Positions 33,316 through 45,500 of a stretch of 64,000 nt of DNA are shown here, one piece after another; position 1 is the stretch's first letter, and each line of letters begins with the position of its first letter. The notes below the pieces were generated by a model. It made no database searches. It saw only the letters and a program-made list of their open reading frames with translations, and was not told the origin of the DNA. Location: contig JBCFYV010011164.1 of assembly GCA_039000515.1 (NCBI GenBank), positions 40,306,566 through 40,370,565 on the forward strand, in the 5' to 3' direction. The translations under genes were made by a program, and so were the position numbers. Source of the stretch: Timema cristinae (taxonomy: Eukaryota; Arthropoda; Insecta; Phasmatodea; Timematidae).

Positions 33316-34273
33316 CCCCTTGACGTACTTTGCCGAGCAGGGCTCGTCATAACCTAGTACGCCACACAAGATACTTTGCCGAGCAGGGTTCACACAATGT
33401 GTTCTTGCTTATACTTCATAAATGGAAGGCGCTGTATGAATAGAACTTGCAGTTTGCTTCATTATATTTCAAGCAAAACTGTCATGTAGGTTTTTATAAG
33501 GAAGAAGTGTTACTAAAGTATTAGTAAAGTAAAGCTATGAAATGGTGTCAACTAGTAAACAGAGAGTTTCTCAGCCTAAAAACTGGCTAATTGATGAAGA
33601 AATGACACAGATACTTTGTGATTCTGACAATGAAAATGATTTAGTAGATACTAGAGATAATGATGATGTAGATTTTTCTGATGATCATGATAGTAAAAGT
33701 GTAGAGCTAACTGAAGGTGTCAGCAATAATAACATAGATAGGTCTTTTGAAAGTGTCAGCAATAATAACATAGATAGGTCTTTTGAAAGTGTCAGCAATA
33801 ATAACATAGATAGGTCTTTTGAAAGTGTCAGCAATAACATAGATAGGTATTTTGAAAGTGATAGCTCTTTTGATAGTAGTGATTCAGACAATCAAACCAA
33901 TGTAAACAAAGAATGAAAAAGAAGGGGAAGAGATATAAAGTGAAGGATATGGGGGAAATAATATAAGTGGGAAGGGAGAGAAATAAGTAAAATAAAGTGA
34001 TAAAGAAGAGAAAGAGAGATAAATAAAGTCTGAAGGAAAGTGCTAAGAGAGAGGGGTGATAGTGGAGGTAGATTGAGAAGAAATGGGAGGGAGGAAGAGA
34101 AAAATTATAATTTAGCATGACATAAAAATGCTGTTTATGGCATTGAAATTGCAAATATATTATATAAGTTATATATATCAGTTAAACTAAACTTGTGCAT
34201 AAAGTATTTTGACGTGAATTTAAATGGTAATCCTGGTGTAAAGCATAACCAGGTTAAATAGGAAGTCAAGGGG
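33316..34273. mobile_element. short piggyBac element, 958 bp
   Basis: Inverted ends CCCCTTGACGTACTTT and AGGAAGTCAAGGGG lie immediately inside TTAA on both sides (33312-33315 and 34274-34277), the piggyBac target signature. The subterminal motif TACTTTGCCGAGCAGGG occurs twice at the left. It keeps an acidic frame like a piggyBac N terminus (33542-33916) but no catalytic domain, so it would need a transposase from elsewhere. Confidence 0.85.
33542..33916 (+). CDS. acidic piggyBac N-terminal frame with 12-residue repeats
   Basis: 124 residues. LIDEEMTQILCDSDNENDLV resembles the acidic N terminus of piggyBac transposases, which often start with a short Asp/Glu-rich segment. It is followed by three exact copies of VSNNNIDRSFES and one shortened copy (36-bp DNA units across about 33717-33860), then an Asp/Ser-rich end and a stop. 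No DDD catalytic core follows. It may be a leftover 5' piece of the parent gene that expanded by tandem duplication. Whether it is transcribed cannot be judged. Confidence 0.45.
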   Translation: MVSTSKQRVSQPKNWLIDEEMTQILCDSDNENDLVDTRDNDDVDFSDDHDSKSVELTEGVSNNNIDRSFESVSNNNIDRSFESVSNNNIDRSFESVSNNIDRYFESDSSFDSSDSDNQTNVNKE

Positions 34274-34277
34274 TTAA

Positions 34278-36583
34278 GTGTAATGCCTCTGTCTGATACA
34301 TTTCCATGATATTTTTATCTCTCTTGATGAGAATATATTTACCTTAAATTAAGTGAGAATGTAAAAATTCAAAGTTTTATTCCACACATCTCACCAAAGT
34401 ATGTTTTGGACTTTGTTAATTTTTCTCTAATTGGATAAAGGTGTTATGTACACAAATATTTTTTGAGGGTGTAAAAATTGTAACTCAAAGATGATGATGA
34501 TATATTGAAAAAAAGTAATAAAAAAAAGCAATAAGTGTCACTATTCAATAAAAAATTATTCAGTTCACTACAAACTTAATAAGTTTAACATAACCCCTTC
34601 ATCCTCTGACCCTTTCATAATATATCTAATAGTGCAGGCAAAGGGGAAAATCGATCAATACCACCCAACCCCCCGACCTGGATTTCATTCAATCGGAACT
34701 TATCTGGGGGAGTGTGAAACATGCAACGCAACTTCTTAAAAGAGGAAACCAAAAGTAAAAAGGCAGAAAATGGAAAAGTGTAAAGAAAGCAATTTTAAGT
34801 GTAAACTTGGTTCTTATTTTCATTGTAAAAGCCATATTGTGTTCGTCCCTTTTATGTGTTTTTACGCACCTTTCCCATACCTTCTTCCAAATATAATGAA
34901 AACAGCTTTGTATACATCTGCCTTGTACATATGTTTTGTGGAGATTTCTAAGCCACTTGTATAGTCAATTTATGATAAATACGTTTTGTCAGCTTCACAA
35001 GTAAAGGCAATTATTTACATCAAATTGTTAAAGTGACAAAACATAATAATTATGTGGATAAATAGAAAAAATATGATTCTGTCTTGCTACTATTAGAATA
35101 AGAGGACAAGGTAAGCGTGAACAGATTATAGCTTAATTCCTTCAGACCAGCATACACATAGTGAGTGAACTGGACAATTGTTCCCTACTTAACCCCAACA
35201 AGAATTATTTGTAAAAATGTGACATTTTAATTCATAGACTAAAGCCACCCGCCATTGTTAGCATCTCAGAACATAAAAAACAATTTTTAGAATAATTTAG
35301 GATCAATTTATGCAAAGATACATGTACATTATGGTATTTTTTTTCAGATATATTTACAACTAATCTTATTTATTATAAATTCAATTGTAAAACATTTACT
35401 AGGAGTGTACTTTGGTCAACAGATTAGTCACACATGTAAGCTACACACCAAGATTGTGAAAATATGTAGTAGTAAAACAGTATATATCAGGAAAATATCA
35501 ATGTTTACTCTAAGCAGTAACAGTTTCCATGTAATATAATATTTGAGTATTTTAAATAGTTTTTATATATATATCAATGATTAATTTTCTATAAACAAAC
35601 TGAAAAGTGTATTAAAGATAAATAAAACATTTGCAGCATTTGTATGAACAATAGTTCTAAAATAAAACAAGCTTTTAAGTTTAATGTGATGTTTACTCAA
35701 ACATTAATTGGTTCCTCTGACCTTTAAATTATTACACAACATTTTATTACCTATTTTCTTAGGAAGTTGGGAAAATAAATATCAATGTGAAATGAAATTA
35801 AAGTCGTACTTATGACTTAAGAGTGAAAAAAAGTTAGATACTCCCCATGTTTGCAAATATAAATTTTACTAGTTAATTTAGATGCTCAACACTTACATGA
35901 CAGAAGTATTTTCATTTTTTAATTATTTATTTAGTAAAAATGAACACAATTGGTCACCTTTATTGCTGTTACATAATTTAAAGTTTGGTAAACTCAACTA
36001 TACACTCCTAAATTTATCAAACAATACAAAACTAAGTTTATGATAGTATACATATTTAGCATTTGACAGTAAAACTGCAAAGCTAATTTGTGCTTTGAGA
36101 AAAGTATTTTAACATCTAACCTAATTAAAGTTATATATCTTGTAAAATCAACAAGAAAAATAATTAGTTTCCAGGAAAGGCAACCTAAGAGAAACACAAG
36201 TGCTGTGCGAGTTGGGATAAAATGGTACCTTCTCTACAGTAGTAACAAATTAAATTAATTAAGTTCATTGCCAAAACGAGTTGGGAAATTTTATAACACA
36301 ACTGGCAGGTTAGCGCAGTCAGTTGACCAAAATAGTTTGTTTTTTGTTCAAGCACCTTTGGTATCAAAATTATTACCTATATATTGGTTTTTTTTAAAAC
36401 AAGAAAAATCTGTAGGTCTAATATTGTGTAAAAAATTTGATCGAGACATGAAAATTGGTTCTAAAGTTAAATAGGCCCCAGAAAACTAAAGTGAGTTTGT
36501 CTTTCTTATGGCACAGGAATAAGACAATTTTGTACATATACTTTTTATGAATACAAATTTTGTTTTCATTTCAACTGAAAAAA
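34278..36583. other. intergenic sequence beyond EFR3 3' end
   Basis: AT-rich. Apart from the dispersed block at 34680-34760 (also at 27408-27480) I see no gene or element. A tRNA-like fragment TTAGCGCAGTCAGTTG lies at about 36311. Confidence 0.5.
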
Positions 36584-36589
36584 TTTATT
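36584..36589 (-). terminator. candidate poly(A) signal of EFR3
   Basis: AATAAA on the minus strand, about 180 nt after the stop codon. Other AT-rich hexamers lie farther down, so usage is uncertain. Confidence 0.35.
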
Positions 36590-36769
36590 CCCATACGTTT
36601 GTTACCAAACTTTAGGATTAAATTAAGATTGAAATGGTTTTAGAACTCTATTAAGAATTGAACAAAGAACATCATAGATGGTTAACTTCCCTGTACCCTT
36701 TAGCTTATCACAGATCTAAATAAATGCAGTAATGACTCAAGCTAGGAATGTGAGAAGAAGAAGAAGAAT

Positions 36770-36943
36770 TTAGTAAACAAACATCTCAGGGAAAAGTGCT
36801 TCATATGCCGGAGGGTTGGTGGGCCGATTATTGTCTGGGTCCTTGGAATTGGGAGTGGGTGTTGCTGGAGCACGAAGACCATCCACCAGGTTTGTTGAAA
36901 GCTTACTGAAGATCTCATTCAACTTGTTCTGCAGGATGTCATT
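36770..36943 (-). CDS. EFR3: EFR3 last coding exon
   Basis: Acceptor TTTACTAG. 57 codons and [23 protein letters not shown], a Pro/Asn-rich linker, then [13 protein letters not shown]. The vertebrate end is VYEMKFPDLCVY, so the C terminus is intact. Confidence 0.95.
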   Translation of the reverse strand, partial: NDILQNKLNEIFSKLSTNLVDGLRAPATPTPNSKDPDNNRPTNPPAYEALFPEMFVY

Positions 36944-39513
36944 CTAGTAAAAATATTAGAAAATGCTAAATTAAAAAGGTTGTAAAGCAATTATATTACA
37001 TACATTGAAAATATAATTAAAGGGATAGGAAAAAAATAAGCCTAAACACAATATGGTTTACAGAATAAAAATACATTTCATACTTTAGAATGCTGCCATT
37101 AGACAAATAAAAACATAGTTCATACTTTACAATGCTGCCAATAGATAAAAAGAAACAGAGGTAACACTCACTGCTGTCAGTGACTAAAAGGTAATGATTA
37201 GGGCTCGGATTTATATTTAGTTACATATTTTCAAATGTTTATCAAATTTATGCCCATGAATATATCTTTACGAATTGTATGATTCTCGTTGATTTGATCT
37301 AATTTTTTGAACACATATTTTTGAATATTTTTAATTTTTAGTAAATAAATACATATGAAATATATTAAAACAGTTAAGTAAAATTCTGAGTAGCAACGGA
37401 CAGTTAGAGCCATCGAAGAATAATTTTCACTGTCAGATAATACTAATTTTAAATAGGCTCCTATAACCTTATGTGGTGGGGAGCGTAGTTTTTCTCAATT
37501 TAAAAATATTTTGGCGGATAACGGTCAATTTTTTAAATTTAAGACACTTAAGATGTGGGTTGTTGTCTATTGTAATGGTGGAGTTTAATGTCAAACTATG
37601 CCAGCAATCATTAAGGAAGGTATGTTTATATGAAATATATAATTTAAATTCAATTTTGCATGATTTATGCTGTTTTGAATTTAGAAATTTTACCTTACAA
37701 AAAAAATTATAAGCACATATTTTATCAAGTTTAAGCACAAATAGAATACATATTTCTTTGATTTTAAGCAAATATAAATCCAATCCCTAGTAATAATTGA
37801 TTCTTTAAGGAAATTAGTTATTACTGCCTGTAAGCTATGTTTTCTCTTGAAATTCTTCAGGAGGGAGTGTGAAAGGTGATACAACTTCAATAAAGAGGAA
37901 CCCGCCTCGGTGGCGTAGTTGGCTAACGCGCTAGTCTCGTGTTGAGCTCGTCTGCTGAGGACGGGGAGATCAAGGTTCGAGTCTCGGCCAGGTGAGCTTG
38001 GGGTGGTTTTCCTAAATTGTTTTCCACTCTCCCTCCACACAAATGTGGGTTCACTTCCTCTAATTCAACCTTCCCAATTCCTAATCCATTAGCGTAATTA
38101 GTACTTAAAAGCGTATAACCCGAACGGGTAGTAAGACGCGGTGATAAATAATAAAGAGGAAAAGGTAGGAAGAGGAAGAAGAGTTAAGTTAAAAAGAAAA
38201 AACAGGAAACAGATATCGTCTTGAGTCTTCTCCCTCCAATCCCCCAGCTCCTTGAGATCTATGGCCACAGTCTCGCTCCATCTCATTCTGGGTCACCCCT
38301 GAGGACTTCAAGTGCCAGTTATACCGCCCATGACAGCTCTAAGACTTATTTCCACTTTCATTCTGGCTACATACTCCACTCATCTAATCTTGTTTGATCT
38401 CATTTTTTGTATCAGATCCAGTTTCTTCATCAACTCATAAATTTCCTGGTTCCTTCTATATCCATTTTACTCTCTTACTATTTCCCATCTTTTTCTCATG
38501 ACTTCGCTATCCCTTTTGGTCATGCTCTACGTCCTCAAGCCCTATAAATTATGAAAATAAAAAAAATATTGGTTTAGCTTTTTTGTATTTTGTTTACTGA
38601 AACAAAGCTGTAATCTGTTTAAGTGCTAGTTCTTTTTCACCACCGCATCTTATTATCTGTTCAGGTTATATGCATAATTACTCTGATAGGGGAAGGATGA
38701 AGAAGGAAGGATTTGTGAGGTAAATATACCCGAATTTGTGTGAGAGGAGTGTGTGAAAATTGAGGGGAAAACCTCCCTTAGTAGAATCGACTAGGACTAG
38801 AACGCCAAGCTCCCATATCAGCAAGCCAGTCTAACACGAGAATAACGCCTAGGACCATTTGGCCACTGAAACGGGTTAGTTGTTCTCTTGAAAGCTAACA
38901 ATGAGTTTACACATGTACGTTAATCAAGAGAAGCACTGTGTTAAATCTTTCAAGCGGTTACACATTCTGTTTTTCAATTTAGGAGTGTGGACATTGGTTA
39001 ATGTAACCACTTTAAATTAAAGATCAATTATAGAAAAGGGTTAAAGTTCCAATAAGAAATCTTTTCAGTACAAGCAAATTTAAAACTCCCTAGCTATTCG
39101 TCACTTTCACACTTCTTTATAAAATAATTATCAAACGAATTAATTTATTTAATACCTATGGTGTTTCAAATATGCTAGGCAAAATTAACATAAAAAAATA
39201 AATCAAGTAATTATAGAAGATATAATTTTCTATGTATTTTAAGTAACATGTTTTAATAATAAATTGAGATATGCCTTTTTTTCCATATATGTATATGTGT
39301 GTATGTATATGTGTGTGTATGTATATATGTATGTGTATATATATGTATGTGTATATATATGTATGTGTATGTATATATGTATGTGTATGTATATATGTAT
39401 GTGTATGTATATATGTATGTGTATGTATATATAATATATATATATATATAGATGGAAAAAAGAAAGGAATGAATATATATACACACATATATGGAAAAAA
39501 GAAAGGAATGTAT

Positions 39514-39574
<61 letters not shown>

Positions 39575-42500
39575 CTTTCCACCAAAAAAAGCGAATTTCT
39601 GATATTTTGGGACTTTAACACTTTTCCATCATAGGTCCCCAATTATAAGCTATTTAAAGGTAAGAAATTACCTTTAAACTATTTTATTTGTTTACTATAC
39701 TTGACTTTCTGAAGAACCCATTGTTAAAAATTAGGGGTGACATAGCACACCAGGCCCATCCCTTAACATTACCTTAGCTTGTGTGCGGCTGACCAGATCT
39801 TCAAATGCTGCTGTTCTGAATGTTTCGCTCAGCTGCAGGCGATGTTCCTCCTCGGCTTCTTTTTTTGTATCCGGAGACTCGGAAAGAATTTTCTTCATTG
39901 ACTCAAATGTTAATTCTTCCTCAGGATGTTTCTAATAAATATGTCAAAAGATTATAGATTGTAAAACTTCTTACAATCAGTACATATAAAAAATAGTTTA
40001 GGATTAAAAATATCCTGACCATTAAAAGATTGAATGGAATATAATATATTTTCCCTACTTAAAAAAAAAAGCTTTTGCTTTGCGCAATTAACTACCTTAA
40101 GAGGCAAATATTAAGGTGCGGCAGAAGGGAGCGTGAGTAATTTTTACAGTTTTTATAGCAATTCATTTTTTGGCCAAAATAAATCAAATATTTCTCCAGT
40201 AGCAACATAGAGCTTAGTTTTCTGCACATGCTAATATCAACAGATCTTGAATATCTGTCAAGGGTGTCCTGGAATTTTGTCAAAACTTTTTAAATAAAGA
40301 GAAAATGTTTTGACGAAATTCCAGGACACCCTTGACATATATTAAAGATATGTTGATATTAGCACGTGCAGAAAACTAAGCTTTATGTTGCTACTGAAGA
40401 AATATTTTATCTATTTTGGCCAAACAATTTCAATTCTATAAAAACTATAAAAATACTTGCGCACCCTTCTGCCACACCTTAATGGAGATTTATTTCAAAC
40501 AAACTTAATATATTACTTCAATACGACCTTTTAAACTAAATATAGTATAAAATAATAAAATAAATGGTATGACACAGTCGTACAAACTTCCTAATTTATT
40601 ATATTAAGGCCCACAGAAAAAATAGTCAAAAATAGGTTATTTTTAAACTACCTTTAAATGACTTATATTTATAAACATAAAAATATATTCTTGTTTATCA
40701 TCATCAATTCCCAACTCCAGTTTACTGGGTGTGGTTATCATTAAAAATTAGATCCCCATTTTGGACTCAATCTTAAAGGCCATTTTCAAAATATTTAATG
40801 TTTTCTAAAATTTGCCATATGTAAACTACTCTTAAATTAATGCATTTTAGAAAAACCAACAAATATTATTTATTATCATTTAAAATAGTCTTCAAATACC
40901 AATTTTGAACAACATCATCAGATCTATTTTCATAATATTTCAATTTTTCCAAAAATCAGTCAACACTAAACTAGACTTACTATGAAATAATTTTTTTCTA
41001 AGAAAAACAAATATATGAACAGAATATGCCAAAATTATTTTTATGGTAGTTTGATATTTAAAAAAATCAAATAAAAAAGTCATTAACAATAATTTTTTTT
41101 AGATTTAAAAAAAAAACTCAATTTATATTACACAGGCAAGGAATATTATGCTTGCAGATATTACACAGCGAAAGAGTTAAGACACTTCCCGTCCTGAACT
41201 TTTGGGATTTGCCATATAAATGCCCAAAATTTCCATTTGAGTTGATTCACTCAATACTGTACGCACAGTCAGTTTTTGTTTGTGACATATCCAGTTTCTT
41301 TAAATAATGAAACAAGATACAAAACATTACTAACTATGTGATATGTTTCTATCCTGATGTCTTTGATTGAATGTTGCCGCCGTTTAAGCACATTGAGCCT
41401 CGGCTCCATTCAAAAAAATCAATTATGTTCTATCTTCCAGATTGTAAACCATTTTCCAAGAAAGAAAATGAGATAACTGATGAATTTGTAACTTACATTG
41501 ATTGTTAAAAACAATGTTTTGTTTACGAACTTAAACACAAACACTTTTAACTCCCAAAGTTATATTTGAATAGGTCAAATTCTAATGCCTCGCCTGGTTC
41601 CGGTGACTTAGAACCTTGTGAGGCTCTTTTATTGTGATAACTTTTACGTTAAAAAGCTTTAAATCCCCATTTTGAAAATGGCACTGTGATCTACAAGAAT
41701 AGTAATAAAAAATAGGGGGTCTCATTTAAGAAGGTCAAAGTGACCTTAATGTCACCTTAGCAATGCCACCCAAGGTCATACCAGCCTCACCTCCTTACTT
41801 CCCCCTCAGAACCAAACAATATTTGTTTAAATTATTTTTTTCTTCAATGTGTTGTTTTCGAGATATTTTGGTGGAAAGTTTTCAAATGAATACTCAGTAT
41901 ATGGAAAAAGGTACAGGAAAGAATGATAGAAACATCTAAAAGAGAACTAATATAATGTGGCTTTTATAATTAAAATAACAATATAGTTTAAACGTAACAT
42001 TGCCCTCTCTGCTTTTTAATTCAGTAGTAGCAACGTAAAATGTGAACTGTGTTCTTATTTTTATTGTAAAATAAATATATTCACACTTTTGCATTATTTA
42101 GATTAATATGTCGCTTCCTGTAAGCATGGTATTTGCTCTTAGCTATAATCAGTGTAAACTAACACCTCTAGTTGTGTACACAGGTGTTATTGCAATCTAG
42201 TGGTTGATATTAATTCAAATCTATTAATTATGTGCAATGAAAATGTGGAGAGCCAAATTATTTAACATTGTGAAATTTTCAGGAACATTTCACTGTAAAT
42301 ATGTGCAGTGAGCAAATTCATAAACTTCCAGTAAAATATTTATTAGGGATGAGCCCAACAAATTTTTAAGGATATTTGAGGTTTGGGTATTTGAAAAAAC
42401 TTAAGGTTCAACAAACAAAAAAGTATTATATAAAAAAAAACTTTTAGGAAAAACTTTTTTTTTCACTTTCAAGGGTAATTTTTTTAGAGCTTTTATATTG

Positions 42501-45500
42501 TTATTAGTGATTTAGACCTTTATAATTATAGAAAAACCCAAACACTCAGACCTCATACCATTAATTTACAACTTAATACAAACCAAATCTGAAAGAGAGG
42601 GGGATAAAAATCATACCCACATGTGAAAGGTAACCGCTCATGCTTATTATGTTTACTAAGATTCAAATTTTAATTCAGAATTTGTAGGTGTTAAATTAGG
42701 ATTCAAATTAAAGAAAAAGTGGATTCAACAGATATAAAATATTTAGATTAAAATCAATAAACCTTACTTTAGATTTTAAATTAATAAAACTTGTATAGTT
42801 ATAAGGGATGGGATTGAGGAGGATCTCATCAGGTTGTTGGCTGGAAGAATGGGCAGGACAAATTCTGAAGGAGCTCTGGCGATGTCTGAGCAGTTCCAGT
42901 TCCCATTGATAATAAACCTAAAAGGCATAGCAAACACGGTCATGTGTGTTGGAATCGAGAAAAAACAGGTATTCTTAGGGGGTGGGGAAACCCGGAAACA
43001 AATGTTGACAGCTAAAATACTCAGATTATAGTCAATTATTGCCATTCTGAACTTTTACGTACATTACAAATCAATATCCATATGGAAAAAAGCTGAGGTA
43101 AACAAAATATTACAAATAATTGTGTAATAAAATATTTTTCAAGTAATTTTTGTTCATAAATTATATAAATAACCATAATATAGTATTTTCCCAATCATAA
43201 AACCAATTAAAATAAATATTCAAACTTTGATTTAACTTTGAGAATATTTCATATATTTGATTCGGGTTCGCTTCAAATTGAAAAAAATGGACATTACACA
43301 CCCCTAGTATTCATCAAACTTAGCTTAGAAATTACATTAACCCTGAAGCTAAAATCAAAGGTGGTAAGATGAACACATGTTACCAATACTTAATTCTTTT
43401 AGGCCCATCCTGGTATCAAACCAGACTCCCCTGCTCTATAGTCAATCTCCCTTATCACGCAAATATTAGGAAGAGTTGCCCAGAAAAGTAGATCTCAATT
43501 TTCTTACAAATATACATCTCTTACATCCAAAAAAGGTTTCTAGCTCTACTTTTACATATTCATACATCAAGTGATTTGTAGCTTTTGATAGACCTATAAA
43601 ATAAAACTGTATAATGATGTAAAGTAAGTGAAAGTGAAGGAAGCCAACCTGAAATGATAGTTAGGTTAGGCCTGGATAGGGACAAACACACTTCTTTCTT
43701 AATTTCTTCCTACACTTTTCATACTTCCAACTTTGGCTGAATACATTGGAAGTCAGAACCTCCGAGAATACGCATGAACAATCACAGTTTCAATACTAAC
43801 CACAAAAATCTAGATAAACCAGTTCCTTCCTATGCTAACACCCACAAAAAGACTTAACTTCTGCTACACCACCACCACCAGAGTATTCAAAGCATTCCCT
43901 ACAACCAATTGTAACAACTCTCAGTTAAGACAATGAGAATTTACACATCAATAGGTGACCACATCCAAACTACCTTCTGATTTGAGCCTTAGATAATATA
44001 TCCAAAACAAGTTATTAACTTTTATTCTATTTAAGTAGGAAAATAATAGAGCACAAATAAAAGTAAAAACACTAACGCATATTTACACACACTTCAATAT
44101 TTCGATAATACTACTACCACTACTAATTACAAATTGTGTTTGATCAATGCTATTTATTTCATACTTATTATCAGACTTTTTTTTTTCTGGATAAAAAGGT
44201 GATGGAACTCATCCAATACCTAGGCCTAGTCTTTATGTATTTTAAAGCAGTCCCTTGACTGGAGTGGTTGCCTTTTCTGGGTCTCTCCTCAACCTCCCCT
44301 TGATTTTTCCAACTCCTAAAATACTCCATTACTGGACAAAATTCTGTTTTATTGATACATGTAGGGACATGCAAAATTGAGTTTTGTACAAAAATAATAT
44401 TTCTTCATTGATTGAAATGTGTTAATAAAGGAAATAAAAAATTACAAGACTATTCTTATAACCAACCACAGATCTTTTTAGTTTAGATATAGCCTAGCCT
44501 TCCACTTGATAAATTGTTTATTAAAAATTTAAAATATTTTCCACAGTTTGGCCATTTCTCCTTCTTCATCCCTCTTCCTTGTCTTGCTCTAAGTGTCTAT
44601 GGCAAGGTGACGTCCACGAAGTAGCCATGTCCTTACATAGTTTGAGGGATAAAAACTGGTTCGAGGGGTTCCAACAATCCTGATGAACATGAGGTTTTTT
44701 ATGGTGTCTGCTAAAGGAGCAGCCCTGTCTGGTGTTAAAATTATGCTCATTTGCTTCTTCCTCAATTTTAACTGCAGCTTTATGCACAGCGCTGTCTTTG
44801 TGATCGAAAATTTTCTTTCTTAAAAATGGTTTAAATTAGGAGGGATAGCCAGCACACTCCTAATTTAAACCACGATTCAGCCTAATGCTCTATTCTAAAT
44901 AACCATTCTTAAAAATGTTAGCCGCTGTTTACGATTTACTCCATTACAATAAATTCACAATTTAACCACTCTTTGCTCATTCTCAATCCCATTTCTTTGT
45001 CAACTCCTACATTTATAACTTTCTTTCATGCTGTACAGCCCAATTTCCCATTATCATAGAATTGCCCGTCATTTTTTGAGCTGAATTCATCTTTTTGAGA
45101 CACACTCCAGCAGCTAGGCAATGCCTACTCAGGCTGTAAAGTTGAAGAATCAGAAGAGGAGCTAAGCTTAGGCCTACAAACAAATTTTATAAGTCTAGTT
45201 TGACTGATGGTTGGTTGTGGTGACGTCTGAAGTGAGACATTACCTTCAACTTCATCTGATTTCTGGTTTTTACTGGGAGGCACATAAAAATATGACATTG
45301 TCTTCATTTTTGACAGAGAAAATTCATTAAATTTCTTGAAAAACAAAATTCAGTCCAGGATATACTGTGAAAACTTCTTAGCAAACGCAATATGAATCCT
45401 TAATCACCATTGATTAAAACTACCGCTGTAGGCCTACATTACACACTATAAATTGAATGACAGAAATATTAAACTAACTTTTTACATGTTCTTAACTTTA

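Larger units (their letters stand above)
36944..39772 (-). other. EFR3: EFR3 intron before last exon
   Basis: Holds SINE B5 (37901-38152) with 9-bp target duplications, a LINE C-terminal fragment (38165-38540), a diverged SINE (38635-38880) and a compound microsatellite (39286-39571). 36950-37850 is plain AT-rich sequence. Confidence 0.85.

Noticed and set aside
39156..39642. Several 80-129-residue frames rich in Tyr, Ile and His
   Set aside because: All are readings of the TG/TA microsatellite.
40111..40482. CRISPR array or microRNA cluster
   Set aside because: A single long palindrome with TTAA ends in a eukaryotic intron fits a MITE; there are no spacers or repeated short hairpins.
42776..43045. 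Possible additional EFR3 exon
   Set aside because: Exons h and i already join in frame and no vertebrate counterpart exists for this segment; overlapping frames on both strands look like chance or repeat.
44171..45346. Three short minus-strand frames as a possible gene
   Set aside because: No common splice structure and no known domain; the first abuts a Penelope-like terminus, so mobile debris is likelier.
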